Shown one piece after another: positions 1-10,601 of a DNA stretch of 64,000 nt (position 1 is the stretch's first letter; each line of letters opens with the position of its first letter). Origin of the DNA: Meira nashicola (Eukaryota; Basidiomycota; Exobasidiomycetes; Exobasidiales; Brachybasidiaceae); the NCBI GenBank assembly GCA_001600355.1, contig BCJU01000001.1, positions 1,695,178-1,759,177 on the forward strand. The letters are read 5' to 3'. A program made the translations under genes and the position numbers. The notes below the pieces were generated by a model that saw nothing but the letters and a program-made list of their open reading frames with translations, was not told the origin of the DNA and ran no database searches.

Positions 1-4
1 CCCG

Positions 5-24
5 AGACGTCAGATTTGACGTCA
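5..24. promoter_or_regulatory. two CRE-like sites upstream of the ABC1-kinase gene
   Basis: AGACGTCA at 5-12 and the perfect palindrome TGACGTCA at 17-24 lie 61-80 bp before the ATG at 85. TGACGTCA is the classical binding site of CREB/ATF-type bZIP factors. Two copies in 20 bp close to a start codon suggest a real promoter element; which factor binds is inference. Confidence 0.45.
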
Positions 25-84
25 ACAGATTCCTTCTCACAATCATCTCTCACTTTTTGGCATTGCAAGGTTTAATACCCTATC

Positions 85-2448
85 ATGCTCGGGGTACGCA
101 ATGCAGCCGTATGGCAGAGGGCTGGTTGCGGGATACCGGGATCCGCATTAAAGTGTTCAAGTCGGATACATGCGCCATCGGCATTCCGACAAATGCAAAA
201 TTCAATCTGCGATGAGGCCAAATCGATACAAAGAAGACAAGCATACAGATCATTCAGTTCATCAAGATATTCTATGCAAGATGTAAAGCAAACACAATCA
301 AATGTCGATAGCGGCAATGCATCAATTAAATTACAAAATGCAGCAAAAGATGTTCGTCCTTTTCGGAAAAAGTATCCGCCCATTAAACCATTACCGGAAA
401 TGGAAAGTTTTGATCAACCTGCCGTTGCAAATCCAATTGAAACTGCTTTAGCTCATAAAAGATTCAGGAAACAAGCTCAAATTGCGGCTTACGTTCTTGG
501 CGCTTTAGGTTTAGCAGGTGCAACCGTTTATTTCACATTCACAGTTGGAAAAGCAGATGATGGAAAGGAGTTGATCTTGGATCGACGGGAGCTGTCAAAC
601 GTACAGCATGAACATGTTACCGTCAAAAATATGGCCATCACTCATGAAGAGCTCGAGAAACAGATTCGAGAAGCGCAAAAGGGTCAAAATCAAGGTAATT
701 ATACCGTTTTAGCCATCAAACGATCAGCAACTATCGGAAAGGCAGTGATTTTATGCATGTGGGACTACAGACAAACTCTCAACAAGAAATACAAAGACAG
801 AGCTGAAGAACAAGAAGAATTACGTCAATGCCATTTGAGATCTGCTCATCGAGTATTGGTGGCGCTGCAAGAGAATGGAGGACTGTACATCAAGCTCGGT
901 CAACATTTATCTTCCATCATCCTACTTCCTCCGGAATGGACAAATACAATGAAACCCTTGCAAGACCAAAACACGCCTACACCACTTCCAGAGATGGAAG
1001 CAATGTTCCGCTCTGAGACCGGAAGAACTTTCAGTGAAGCCTTTAGCGAAATTGATGCGAAACCGATTGGAGTTGCAAGTTTAGCACAAGTGCACCGAGC
1101 TGTAGATCGTCAAACAGGCCAACAACTTGCTATTAAACTTATGCACCCGCAAGTTGAACGATTTAGTCAAGTAGATATGCAAACGGTCAATGTGCTGGTC
1201 CGATGGGTAAAACGAGCATTTCCCGATTTCGAATTCACATGGCTTGCTGAAGAAATGAATGAGAATATGCCTTTAGAGATGGACTTCCGACATGAAGCAG
1301 GAAATTCACGTAGGGCAGCGGAAGATTTTGCACAATACAGGAAAACTAGTGTTTACATCCCCAAAGTGCCTTGGGTATACAAGCGTGTCATGGCGATGGA
1401 ATTCGTTGATGGAAGGAGACCGGATGATTTGCAATATCTTTCCGACCATCATATCGATCGCAATCGAGTCAGTCAAGAATTGAGCAGAGCATTCTCACAA
1501 ATGCTGTACATGCACGGCTTCTTCCATGCTGATCCGCACGGAGGGAATGTGTTGATCCGTCCTGCACCGAAAGGAAGTCGTTCGCCATTCAATTTTGAGG
1601 TTGTATTATTGGATCATGGATTGTACTTTGATATCTCGCAAGACTTACGAACAAACTATGCTCGATTCTGGCTCGCACTACTCTCAAAAAGTACACCAAA
1701 AGTCATGGCAGAAAGAAGACGGTTGGCTAAATCGATTGCGAATATCGATGATGATCTTTACCACATTCTTGAGAGTGCCATCACCGGTCGAAGTGGATTG
1801 GAAGGAAGTGATGATAAAAACCCTAATGGAGTAGGGGGTGGAAAGAGAAAGAGTAGTCTTTTGGACTTAGATAGTGGATCGGAAATGACGGATGAAGAAC
1901 AAGAACATATTCGTAAAACAGTGATGGAAAAGGAAGGTCTTTTCATTGATATTTTGAAAGTTCTAAGACAGGTGCCAAGACGAATGTTAATGGTGTTAAA
2001 ATTGAACGATCTTGCTCGTTCTTTGGATGCTAACTTACACACAACTCATGGTCATGCGCGACCTTTTATCATCACTGCACGTTATTGTGCTTTAGCCGTT
2101 TGGAAAGATGATCGACAAAGCCTGAGAGAACGTTGGCAAAAAGAGGGATTCTCGTTTCGATTAGTGGGCGATTGGATCTCGTCTTGGGCAAATTATATCT
2201 ACTTCTATAGAGGCTTGAGTTTCTTTGAGGCTTTAAGCGATATGAATGCTTCGAGAAAAAAGATTTTCAGCTTCAGTTCTGCTTTTGCCAAATCGGCCAA
2301 TCTTTTAGGCGCAAGACGTGCGATGAGCGGAGTTGATAGTCAAACGTTATCAAGACAAAAAGAACAAGCCGACTCAGATAGAGCACGAGAGCAAATTAAA
2401 GTACAAGATGATGATGCAAAAGCAGAGGGAAAGGGGAAGAAGTATTAA
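85..2448 (+). CDS. mitochondrial ABC1/ADCK/UbiB-family atypical kinase, Mcp2(Cqd2)/ADCK1-like
   Basis: 787 aa. The N-terminus is rich in Arg and Ser with few acidic residues over the first ~70 residues (RSFSSSRYS near 75), like a mitochondrial presequence. A membrane segment follows at about 134-155. The ABC1 kinase-like domain has the family KxGQ motif (YIKLGQ, ~268), the Ala-rich loop replacing the P-loop (GVASLAQVHRA, ~330), the AIKL lysine (~350), the catalytic HADPHGGNV (~480) and LLDHGLYF (~510), where DHG replaces DFG as is usual in the ADCK1/Mcp2 branch. Yeast Mcp2/Cqd2 is an inner-membrane protein affecting mitochondrial lipid and coenzyme Q distribution; the same role here is inferred from family. 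The insertion at ~570-610 (GGGKRKSS, acidic) is low complexity. The frame is uninterrupted from the ATG at 85 to the stop, with no intron needed. Family assignment is firm, exact orthology fairly likely. Confidence 0.9.
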   Translation: MLGVRNAAVWQRAGCGIPGSALKCSSRIHAPSAFRQMQNSICDEAKSIQRRQAYRSFSSSRYSMQDVKQTQSNVDSGNASIKLQNAAKDVRPFRKKYPPIKPLPEMESFDQPAVANPIETALAHKRFRKQAQIAAYVLGALGLAGATVYFTFTVGKADDGKELILDRRELSNVQHEHVTVKNMAITHEELEKQIREAQKGQNQGNYTVLAIKRSATIGKAVILCMWDYRQTLNKKYKDRAEEQEELRQCHLRSAHRVLVALQENGGLYIKLGQHLSSIILLPPEWTNTMKPLQDQNTPTPLPEMEAMFRSETGRTFSEAFSEIDAKPIGVASLAQVHRAVDRQTGQQLAIKLMHPQVERFSQVDMQTVNVLVRWVKRAFPDFEFTWLAEEMNENMPLEMDFRHEAGNSRRAAEDFAQYRKTSVYIPKVPWVYKRVMAMEFVDGRRPDDLQYLSDHHIDRNRVSQELSRAFSQMLYMHGFFHADPHGGNVLIRPAPKGSRSPFNFEVVLLDHGLYFDISQDLRTNYARFWLALLSKSTPKVMAERRRLAKSIANIDDDLYHILESAITGRSGLEGSDDKNPNGVGGGKRKSSLLDLDSGSEMTDEEQEHIRKTVMEKEGLFIDILKVLRQVPRRMLMVLKLNDLARSLDANLHTTHGHARPFIITARYCALAVWKDDRQSLRERWQKEGFSFRLVGDWISSWANYIYFYRGLSFFEALSDMNASRKKIFSFSSAFAKSANLLGARRAMSGVDSQTLSRQKEQADSDRAREQIKVQDDDAKAEGKGKKY

Positions 2449-2569
2449 AAACGGAATGAATGATGTACTATACCACAAGCAAGCAAACATAGAATGCAAT
2501 CTTTAATTATCACTGCTGATTGTTGCATTTGAAAAATTGGATTATCAGTGACAGGGTAAATACAATTGT

Positions 2570-3310
2570 TTAAATAGCGATTCCCCATGATTCTCCAGCC
2601 GGACTTGAAAGTGTAGACTTTGGAGTGACGGGAGAATGGTTTGCAGAATTGGTTGCACTACTGGCAACAGATGTGATTGGGGAAGAAGAGATTGATGTTA
2701 CTGCTAATTGAAGTGAAGATAGGTCTAATTCAGGAACCTTTTTCCTTTTCATCTTCTTTTCCTCTAATTGTTTTAAACATGTTGTGCAAGTTGGTGGCAT
2801 ATACGTTTCAATGATTGCATGTGTTGGCGTTCTTTTTGCCCATGAAATTTTTAAAGTTGGATTCTCTTGAACGATTTTAGGTAATTTATCAAAAGGAACG
2901 ATTTCTTCTTCAACTTCAACAATTGTTTTTGAAGTATATGTTGAATGAGTTGCTAAATAAATCAAATCATCTTGATCCTCTTTTTCACTTTTAACCGCAA
3001 CACGAGGTGTACTGGGTCCTACAGTTTCATCATCCGAGAAAGCCAATTCTGAGTCTGCAAAGAGTGAAGATCGAAAAACATCTAAATCACTTGAAGTAGG
3101 AGGTAAAATGATATTCAAAGACTTCTTTGAAGATGTGCTTGCGTTTGAAGTTGTACGTTCAAGGCTTCGCATTGCTTCCACTCCATCTATACGAGGAACT
3201 CTCTTTCGACGAATAGAAGAAGTCCTTCTTCGATTAGCATTTTCTAACCTAGGATCCATTTCTCGCCATCCAAAAGAAGGATTTGCAACAAAGGCAAGTG
3301 TATCTGTCAT
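2570..3310 (-). CDS. hypothetical protein, 246 aa
   Basis: Open frame starting with ATG (MTDTLAFVANPSFGWREMDPR). I do not recognise the family. The N-terminal third is basic and Ser-rich (RRRTSSIRRKR), the middle is acidic, and the best-ordered part is about residues 115-190 (IVPFDKLPKIVQENPTLKIS, THAIIETYMPPTCTTCLKQL). It carries a C-x2-C pair (CTTC) that is too small to call a zinc finger on its own. The C-terminus is a Ser/Thr/Pro tail. Regular protein-like composition and codon use like the neighbours support a real gene. It converges with the ABC1-kinase gene (121 bp gap) and diverges from the carrier-like gene. Confidence 0.7.
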   Translation of the reverse strand: MTDTLAFVANPSFGWREMDPRLENANRRRTSSIRRKRVPRIDGVEAMRSLERTTSNASTSSKKSLNIILPPTSSDLDVFRSSLFADSELAFSDDETVGPSTPRVAVKSEKEDQDDLIYLATHSTYTSKTIVEVEEEIVPFDKLPKIVQENPTLKISWAKRTPTHAIIETYMPPTCTTCLKQLEEKKMKRKKVPELDLSSLQLAVTSISSSPITSVASSATNSANHSPVTPKSTLSSPAGESWGIAI

Positions 3311-4571
3311 AATTTGTTAGGGAAGGTGGGAGGTGGAGTTGGATTGAAATTTCAATTAGATCCTTTCTTCTTATATATTTCTCAACTTGCATTGTTCCTG
3401 CATTTTTAACTAATCATAATCATGTCCAAAAGAAAAACTAAATTTTGCCCCATCCCTTCACCTTTTTTACACTATCAAGTTGAACTTTAGCTCCTTTTCC
3501 CGTAGCCTATTTTCGGTACTCATCATGTCATTTTTGACCTCAGTCAGACATTTTTAGCTTTTGGATTACCTCAATCGGGTACAAAGACCCTATCGGGCCA
3601 ATCCAAATCAAGAATTCAACAACACTTTTTGCCCACATTCTCATGTAAATTTTATCATCACAACCGAAGATCGTTTTTGCTTCATGCACCTTTAATTCAA
3701 ATGTATGCAGCCTTTCTACCCGAACATGCAGATCTAAAGAGATTAAACAATAAAGCTCCACACACAAACGCCAATGTATATCGCCAAGTCCTCTGATGCT
3801 TGATACATACAAACATTTATTCTTGTCATTGTGTGGGCAATTGATAACGATCATGTATGCACGTACAAATAATAAAGATGTGGGTTCAGCCTTTTTTATT
3901 TTATTTTACAAAACCGCAAAAGGAAGTTCGTTGTCTTAAAAAATACAGGCGCGGTACGCTGAGCAAATGCGGGTTAATCCGTTTTTTGTTTTTTTCTTGT
4001 GTAGTGAGTGCACTTCTACTGTAAATGGAAAAACGCTTGTGTGGGAACTCTAAAAGCTCTACGCGCCACGGCCTTTTTTCGATAAAAAAAAAGCCTTTGA
4101 GCGGAGTGGAAAAGAAATTTCCTCTTTAAGGCCACATTCTTCCGCACAAAGAGAAGGAGTTTAAAGAGCAAAATTAAAATCATATGAAAGCGGTTGAATA
4201 CTATTTATGATTTCTGTAAATGTTGTTCAACATTATATAATCAATATTAAGTCTATGTATCATTTTTAATCTCCTAAAATAAGAACAAAGGGATTGTCAT
4301 TATTAAAGTTAGCGCCGCGTGGAAAAAGGGGACGTGCGGCATAATACAATAGCGTTTTTTTGTCTTACAGTTGACTTAAAACTTACATCCCACGAGACAT
4401 ACAATCTTCCTATTATACAACTACCTCTTCATCCTGTGTTTCTTCTTATCAACAAATACAAGTTGAGACATCAAAAGAACCTTCTTCATTAAAGTTTAAA
4501 TCTTGCATCCATACGCATAACGCAAAACATCACTTGCATACTACGGTTAACGCTCTCACCCAACCAGCAAG
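3311..4571. other. divergent intergenic region, no supported gene
   Basis: This 1.26 kb separates the 246-aa gene (minus) from the carrier-like gene (plus). It holds T-rich tracts near 3370-3540, a hairpin at 4070-4095 (GGC plus T run, CGAT loop, A run plus GCC), a GCCGC..GCGGC inverted repeat near 4313-4340, and one copy of AGTCTATGTAT at 4250-4260. A 104-codon minus-strand frame at 3540-3854 has no features I can support. Confidence 0.6.
4250..4260 (+). promoter_or_regulatory. AGTCTATGTAT motif, copy 1
   Basis: Exact 11-mer also at 33256 and 45553, always intergenic. This copy is 312 bp upstream of the carrier-like ATG. Confidence 0.3.
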
Positions 4572-6140
4572 ATGCTGATGGGATTATTTGAATTGATATT
4601 GGCACTTTTTGTGTTGGCAATATCGGTCGTAATCTCACTCTTGATCTCACAACCATTCACAGGAGCATTGGTTAGATTACGTGCAAATTATTTGCCAAAA
4701 GCAGTTTCTTTAGATAACGTTTTAGAAGATGGTGCACAACCAGGTGCTTCGGGTGTACGTGGTGTAACGGCAGGTGCAATCAGCGGATACTTCTTACGGG
4801 AAAGACAAAGTGCAGCAAAGATTGGTCCTGTTGTGAGCGGAATTGTGGCAATGCTAATCCGAACAAGACGTTTAGAAGGTTGGCCAGGAATATACAAAGG
4901 CTCAGCTCCAGTAGCTGCTCAGCTAATCGTTTTGGGTTTCTTTACTCTATTGATCTTTAACGTTGGCGGTATTACAGGTACCGGAGGCGGTGCATATCGT
5001 AGCGCACCTAGCGGTCCCGATCAATTTGGATTCTTTGGTAATTTGATCTTCATGATTATAACAAGCATAGTCGCACTGCCACTCAATGTGATCACAAATC
5101 GTGCTATCGTTCATCCTAGAATTTTAAGCTTCCAAAATGCAAGAGAAAATATACGCGAACTTTTATCCTATTCTGAATTCAGTCAACCATGGCGATTGTA
5201 CCTCTTGCCTGGTCTTTTGCCAGTTCAACTTATGCATATCTTTTGGGTCGGTTTCGTAACACGCATCGTCAGACATTGGACTGTACCTTCACTTGGAGGG
5301 TTACCTCCTTCCACACCCGCAGGCCCAAATGATGACACTTATTCAGGACCTTCATCGGATGGTAGTATGTCAATCACTACTTTTGGCTTGGCAGTCTTTC
5401 TCAGTTGGTGTGTGCTCAGCGTGGTAATCTTGAGTCCATTGGAGTGTGTTATGGTACGCTTATCAGTCCAAAGACCAGAAAGACAGCAACCTCTTCATTT
5501 GGCTTACGCACGTGTATCTTCTAATGGAACGGCTGCAGGACCTGCACCTTACAACAATCAAGCTCAAGTACAACAGAGCAACAACGTCACCCCAGAAGCA
5601 AATCAAACAGGAGGATATTCCGATCAAGCGAATGGAAATGGCAAACCTGACACACAACCTACCGATCCCGCTCCAAGACCAAGCTTTGCAATTGAAGATG
5701 AGGATGATAATGATGAACAACCGATCGGAGGAGTGAAGGAGCCAGCTAAGGAAAATAAAACAACAGTTGAAGAATCAAGAGATGAAAGTGATCCAGCTCC
5801 AACACCAACAAACAATACTGCTGCTCATCGTGTTCTTGGACCACAAGCAAATACACAAAATGTCAATCCTTCTACCTCCCTTCCTACGACAAATACAAAT
5901 TGGTACAGAGCAGGAAGTGAACCTTCAGAACCTGTGATTGCTCTGCGACCTTGTGATGAACCTTTATCAGCAGAAGAAGCAGCAAGAGCAGAAGCAGAAG
6001 GATTCGGAGCACCAACCGTTGAAAGGTATTCTGGAATGATGGACTGTTTGAACAAATTAGTAGATGAAGAAGGTATTGAAGCTCTATATCGTGGTGCTTG
6101 GGTGACCTTGTTGGGAATTTTAGTTGGAAATTTCAGCTAA
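4572..6140 (+). CDS. divergent mitochondrial carrier (SLC25)-like membrane protein
   Basis: 522 aa. Three loops resemble the P-x-[DE]-x-x-[KR]-x-R repeat signature of mitochondrial carriers in degenerate form: QPFTGALVRLRAN (~26), LPLNVITNRAIVHP (~170) and SPLECVMVRLSVQRP (~288). Each follows a hydrophobic segment, and RLEGWPGIYKGSAPV (~100) and EEGIEALYRGAWVTLLG (~500) look like the G-x-x-x-[FY]-[RK]-G half-repeats. A long disordered N/Q/P/E-rich insert (about 310-470) splits the third repeat, and the protein ends soon after its second half. The first loop has Thr where carriers have the acidic residue, so classical transport is uncertain and an outer-membrane or adaptor role is possible. 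The start ATG at 4572 follows a long 5' region. Length exceeds the usual ~300 aa because of the insert. Confidence 0.7.
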   Translation: MLMGLFELILALFVLAISVVISLLISQPFTGALVRLRANYLPKAVSLDNVLEDGAQPGASGVRGVTAGAISGYFLRERQSAAKIGPVVSGIVAMLIRTRRLEGWPGIYKGSAPVAAQLIVLGFFTLLIFNVGGITGTGGGAYRSAPSGPDQFGFFGNLIFMIITSIVALPLNVITNRAIVHPRILSFQNARENIRELLSYSEFSQPWRLYLLPGLLPVQLMHIFWVGFVTRIVRHWTVPSLGGLPPSTPAGPNDDTYSGPSSDGSMSITTFGLAVFLSWCVLSVVILSPLECVMVRLSVQRPERQQPLHLAYARVSSNGTAAGPAPYNNQAQVQQSNNVTPEANQTGGYSDQANGNGKPDTQPTDPAPRPSFAIEDEDDNDEQPIGGVKEPAKENKTTVEESRDESDPAPTPTNNTAAHRVLGPQANTQNVNPSTSLPTTNTNWYRAGSEPSEPVIALRPCDEPLSAEEAARAEAEGFGAPTVERYSGMMDCLNKLVDEEGIEALYRGAWVTLLGILVGNFS

Positions 6141-6744
6141 AGCGAATATTTGCAATTCTACCAAATCTTTACATTTGTCATTTTATACCTTTTTGATTCT
6201 GTGGCATTATCTTGTATTTTATACATGCATTCAACAACAACATACCATGCCATTAAACATCTTTAACACAACATTTTATAGAAGCTTTTTCTTTGCCCGA
6301 CGTCATCAAGACTATTCTCAGCAATAGTCATTATTCACGTGTTGAACACACGCTATACTTCGCGTTTTTAGCCCCTAACTGTTTTGATTTTAGAGAAAGA
6401 AGACTAGAAAGACGCGTAAAGACAAAAGAAACTGACCTGATGCCTAAAAATATGCACGATAGAGAACAAAAGTGACACTTTACTGCAGCTAAATTGCCAA
6501 TGTATGCATGTAAGGCATGAAAGCAGTCTTCGTACTTTATGAAATAAGCTAAAAAGTTCAACATGGCACCGACGGATGAATTAGAAAAAAGGAGTGCAGG
6601 TACGAAAAGTACTGTATGTACATAGTCAATGAAGGAGGAAAAGGTCGGACCTTTTTTAACTTGTACATGTCTGCTGACCTTTTTGCATCTCCCCTCTTTC
6701 TTTCTTTCTTCCAACCACCCCCTTCAAAGATTTGATCGCAAATC
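6141..6744. other. intergenic region, no supported gene
   Basis: 3' region of the carrier-like gene and promoter of the 1283-aa gene. I see a CRE-like GACGTCAT at 6299-6306, an E-box CACGTG at 6336-6341, a TGTATGTACAT stretch near 6613-6623, and a C/T-rich run at ~6690-6725 just before the start codon, a common fungal promoter feature. Short frames here look like chance. Confidence 0.5.
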
Positions 6745-9700
6745 ATGGTGTCCTTTTCTACTTCTCCTTCTCAATCAGTTTGGACGCCAATGCAACATGG
6801 AGTGGACTCAAATGGATATTTACCTTCTTCGCCAGGTGGAGAAATTGGCGATCAATCAACGGAAAGTAAAGCATCTCGTCAAAGAAGAGGATCATCACCG
6901 GGGAAAAGAGCTTTGAATTGGTTCAGAAGTAGAAGTGCTTCACCTGCTTCGGTTAATCATGTTGAAGATGGTCCTTCAAGTCCTTCTTCATTTGTAGTGC
7001 GTAAGGTGACCAAACAACCAGGCGGTGTATCTCATATAACAGACGTTCATGGCTCGCCGGTCGATGAACACGTTCATCAACCTGGCTATCCATATCAACA
7101 AGTCAAAAGTCGCCCTCTTTCTTTGGGCGTTCCACCTGGTGGACCAGGCGGTGGTACAGGTTATGGAACTGCAAAGAGCACGAATGATGGAAGACCGGAA
7201 CGTGAACGTGAACAACAACCTTTTGAACGTGGTAGAAGTCGTAGCAAAAGTCCTAATCGTCCTCCAAGCCCGGGTGCAATTACTGCAGGTGCTTTTCGTG
7301 GTGGTCGTATTGCTCCCGGTCCATTAAGCTATAGACAAGCAGCCGAACAACACGAAGATATGCTTGCCAAAAAGCAAAACAACCAAGATAGAAAGCTTTC
7401 AAACCCACCCTCTTTACGTGACAGCTCAGCACCAACACCATCTGGCCCTCGAATCAGTCCATTCCCTACAGGATCTGGACAATTCAGTACTTCCCCGCAT
7501 CAGACTAGCCCTTTAGCCGGTTCAGCAGCTGCGCCCGCTCTAACCAACATCTCCGCACAAGCAAATGAATCTCCTTCAAGATTTTCAATGCCTGTGCATA
7601 TCCCGCACGGATCTGGTTTACCTCCTGTGATTCCTTTGGAAGGAATCCCTTCACCGGTCAAAATTCCATATTCGTCTCCCAATAGAATGGGTGCTTCACC
7701 TTTAGGATCAGCATCGCCTGCTGGATCACCAGGATACTTTGGAGGAACGTCCCACGAAGATCGAAATTCTAGTCAACCAGGCAGTCCTCACTTTGCATCG
7801 AAGTGGTTTAAAGGTATTTTCGGTAAATCACCAAGATTAGAAGAAAGAGATGATGGTATCTATAATAATGAAGGATCTTGGATGCGTCAAAGCATTTCTG
7901 CTAATGGCACTTCCCCAAATCATGCAATGATGCAACAAAATCCAAACGCTTGGTCAGATGGTCTTCCTCTTGCAGGCAGTGGAACAAGAGATCAGCGTGA
8001 TGCTCGTCGTGATTCTGTAGAAGCAGAAGCTTTGGCAAGAAAGAAACATTCTATGATGATGGCAGCAAGAATTGAAGATGAACATCGTAATAGACTTATC
8101 AGTGGAGAACAAAGATCGTTTGATGCTTCTAAATCTTCAACAAAACAATGGCTACCTCAACAAGTGATAGGAGATGCACCTCTTTCACAAGAGCCAGAAC
8201 AATGGGATCCACCACAAAGTAAAAGTCCACCTGGTAGAAAGCCAGCTCCACGTTTCACAGCGCAAGATTTAGAAGCAATGTCTCAAAAAGAACGTGAACA
8301 AGTAGCAACGGAAGTTGATCCTGAAGATCGATTGAGTAGATTAGAAGGTAAATTAACACCTGCTCAACAAATTATCGCCGAAACACGTTCAAAAATGTCA
8401 AGTTACGATGAAGAATTTGCAAAAGGACAATTAAGTCAATCCGCCAAAGATAAACACCCGATCAACACACTCGTCCAAAGAGGATTTGATACCAACAGAC
8501 GATCTTCTAATGGTGGTGGTGATAGACCACCAACATTGCCTACAAAATCACCTCATGGCTCTGAAGTGAAACAATCAACTCCAAAGGTGAACAATACAGA
8601 ACAGAAAGAAGAAAACCCTACGCAAACGGCCCCAACGAAAGCCACACCTCGTACATTGAGCAACGCAGGACCAAGCGGATTAACGGCTGGCACAGGTCCT
8701 ATGCCCAAGGATATGCCTATGAACCACGCACTTCAAGAGATGATGGTACGCTTCTATCGATTCGAACGTTATGCTGTTCCTTTGATGCGATCTTTGGAAG
8801 GTAGATTGATTGATATAGAAAGAGATAATCAAATGGCTCTCAACGGAGATGGAATGAGCGCAAATAGTGCTCGTGATCGTGAGATGGATAGATGGGTAGG
8901 TCAAATGACTAAATTGATGCGTCATGAAGTTGGTCAATTACAAGCTGCTACACATGAATTGAGAGGATCAAGAGAATTATTAGCAGCTGTGGCAAAGAAT
9001 CAAGGTGTAGGTACAACTTCTAGCGGCTTCTTGTCTTCACATTCTCCTATACCGACCAACACTACTAATACTCTACAAAAGGATGAAAGGGCAGAGACTA
9101 GCAAAGCAAAGGAGATGAGCGAACCAGCAAAAGTGCCTAGCGAAATGTCTAGAAATCTGTCTAGTGATGCTCGTCGAGGAACAAATACTTCTTCTACTTC
9201 ATTCAAGAGTGCCATTCGTAAGCCAGAAGGTGTTCCTGTAACTTCTGCTGCTAATACAAGCCCAAATGGTCGCAAACGATACACTCACGCTCTCGGACGA
9301 CCAATGCATGATGGTAAAATTTCGCCCCTTGTCTCACCGAGAAAAGAGATTGATCAACCTATCTTGGAAACACCCGCAAGTCCTTCTCCAAGTGACATAT
9401 CCACTGCTTCCCGTCGTGCTGTCAGTATTGATGAAAGATTAAAGGCTTTAATGGTTGATAAGAGTAGAAGTCCAAGCCTTACAACGCAAGATGCTAATAG
9501 CAGTCTGAAAAGTGGAATGTCTTTACATGGTATCGCAAATCAATTCGGAAGTCGAGATGAAGATGCTAGCGATGACACTAGTTTCGAAAAAGTTCCATTG
9601 CCAAAGCGTAACACAAGTGTGAAGATTGGAGATGATTATCAATTAGTCATGGCAAGAGGAGATAGCGAAGCAAGTGCTACATCTGCAAGTGGTCAATCTA

Positions 9701-10596
9701 GCGAAGATGTGATGGTGAAAACAATTGATGATGATGAAGATGACGACAGTATTGTGCCTGACCTTTCAACAAAACGGTCACAACATTTGCAAACGCCATC
9801 AAATTTCTCAACGCAAACGGATACAACTATCAAGCCATCTATTGCACAACAACAACAACAACAACAAAGTGTAAAACGTCAATCTTCTTTGTCTGTCAAT
9901 TCACGTGCTATCAGTACTCCAACTTCGCCTGGACGATTACCTTTGTCACCTAATTTGACAGGTAATTCTTTAAGATTAGCAACCCCAACCCGACAAGGAT
10001 CGACAAGTCCGATCAGTATGGTTCCCAACGAAACTACTTCGAACATCAAAACAGCAAATCATGCTTCTAATGGCTTACGTGCTCGTGCTCAAAGCTATTT
10101 GCAAAATGCCGAACAACCATCGAGTAGTAGTGGTAGCGCATTGAGTAGTGCAAATGTAAGTGCAAGCAATTCATCTTCTTGGAATCGAATTTCGAATTCA
10201 TCAAGTCCACAGCCGCCATCTTCTCCCAGTAAAGTGCAACCATTAAAATCAAGTTCTTCTTCTAATGTTCTACGTGATCGCAACCTAAACGGATCTGGGG
10301 ATATTAACTCTAAAGTACAATTCCCATCTTCTACTTCAGAAGAAGCCGTTTCCGTTCTTCCACTAAAATTCAAAAAGAGTGCTCATTCTATCAAATCAAC
10401 AAGTCAAAGAAGTGATCGAGCAGATAGTAGTGAAGAAAAATCTGCAGGTCCCTTGGCACCGGGAAATTTCGATACTATCAAAGGAAATACAATCAAGAGT
10501 TCCTTCTCAACTGCTGCCAATTCTACCGTTTCGACTCCTTCTCGTCCCAGTATAAAAGATCGTGTTGCTTTCTTTGATTCAGCTCAAAAAGTTTAA
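6745..10596 (+). CDS. large low-complexity protein with one conserved-looking helical segment, unknown function
   Basis: 1283 aa, mostly Ser/Pro/Thr/Gln-rich and probably disordered. Many SP, RSxS and SPxx sites would suit kinases. The part most likely to be folded is about residues 653-755, from MNHALQEMMVRFYRFERYAV through a heptad-like stretch to HEVGQLQAATHELRGSRELL, which looks like coiled coil. A second short block, FASKWFKGIFGKSPRLEERD (~350), is basic-aromatic. A CAA-encoded poly-Gln run of seven lies at ~1035. There is no membrane segment, signal peptide or enzyme motif. I do not recognise the family; composition resembles fungal cortical or scaffold proteins, but that is only an analogy. 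The ATG at 6745 opens the frame and no intron is required. Confidence 0.8.
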   Translation: MVSFSTSPSQSVWTPMQHGVDSNGYLPSSPGGEIGDQSTESKASRQRRGSSPGKRALNWFRSRSASPASVNHVEDGPSSPSSFVVRKVTKQPGGVSHITDVHGSPVDEHVHQPGYPYQQVKSRPLSLGVPPGGPGGGTGYGTAKSTNDGRPEREREQQPFERGRSRSKSPNRPPSPGAITAGAFRGGRIAPGPLSYRQAAEQHEDMLAKKQNNQDRKLSNPPSLRDSSAPTPSGPRISPFPTGSGQFSTSPHQTSPLAGSAAAPALTNISAQANESPSRFSMPVHIPHGSGLPPVIPLEGIPSPVKIPYSSPNRMGASPLGSASPAGSPGYFGGTSHEDRNSSQPGSPHFASKWFKGIFGKSPRLEERDDGIYNNEGSWMRQSISANGTSPNHAMMQQNPNAWSDGLPLAGSGTRDQRDARRDSVEAEALARKKHSMMMAARIEDEHRNRLISGEQRSFDASKSSTKQWLPQQVIGDAPLSQEPEQWDPPQSKSPPGRKPAPRFTAQDLEAMSQKEREQVATEVDPEDRLSRLEGKLTPAQQIIAETRSKMSSYDEEFAKGQLSQSAKDKHPINTLVQRGFDTNRRSSNGGGDRPPTLPTKSPHGSEVKQSTPKVNNTEQKEENPTQTAPTKATPRTLSNAGPSGLTAGTGPMPKDMPMNHALQEMMVRFYRFERYAVPLMRSLEGRLIDIERDNQMALNGDGMSANSARDREMDRWVGQMTKLMRHEVGQLQAATHELRGSRELLAAVAKNQGVGTTSSGFLSSHSPIPTNTTNTLQKDERAETSKAKEMSEPAKVPSEMSRNLSSDARRGTNTSSTSFKSAIRKPEGVPVTSAANTSPNGRKRYTHALGRPMHDGKISPLVSPRKEIDQPILETPASPSPSDISTASRRAVSIDERLKALMVDKSRSPSLTTQDANSSLKSGMSLHGIANQFGSRDEDASDDTSFEKVPLPKRNTSVKIGDDYQLVMARGDSEASATSASGQSSEDVMVKTIDDDEDDDSIVPDLSTKRSQHLQTPSNFSTQTDTTIKPSIAQQQQQQQSVKRQSSLSVNSRAISTPTSPGRLPLSPNLTGNSLRLATPTRQGSTSPISMVPNETTSNIKTANHASNGLRARAQSYLQNAEQPSSSSGSALSSANVSASNSSSWNRISNSSSPQPPSSPSKVQPLKSSSSSNVLRDRNLNGSGDINSKVQFPSSTSEEAVSVLPLKFKKSAHSIKSTSQRSDRADSSEEKSAGPLAPGNFDTIKGNTIKSSFSTAANSTVSTPSRPSIKDRVAFFDSAQKV

Positions 10597-10601
10597 CAAT
10601 T

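Noticed and set aside
3540..3854. 104-codon minus-strand frame
   Set aside because: No domain, signal peptide or typical composition. Isolated in a long AT-rich gap where a frame of this length can arise by chance.
9848..9868. Poly-Gln run as a notable finding
   Set aside because: Seven CAA codons is ordinary for a disordered fungal protein.
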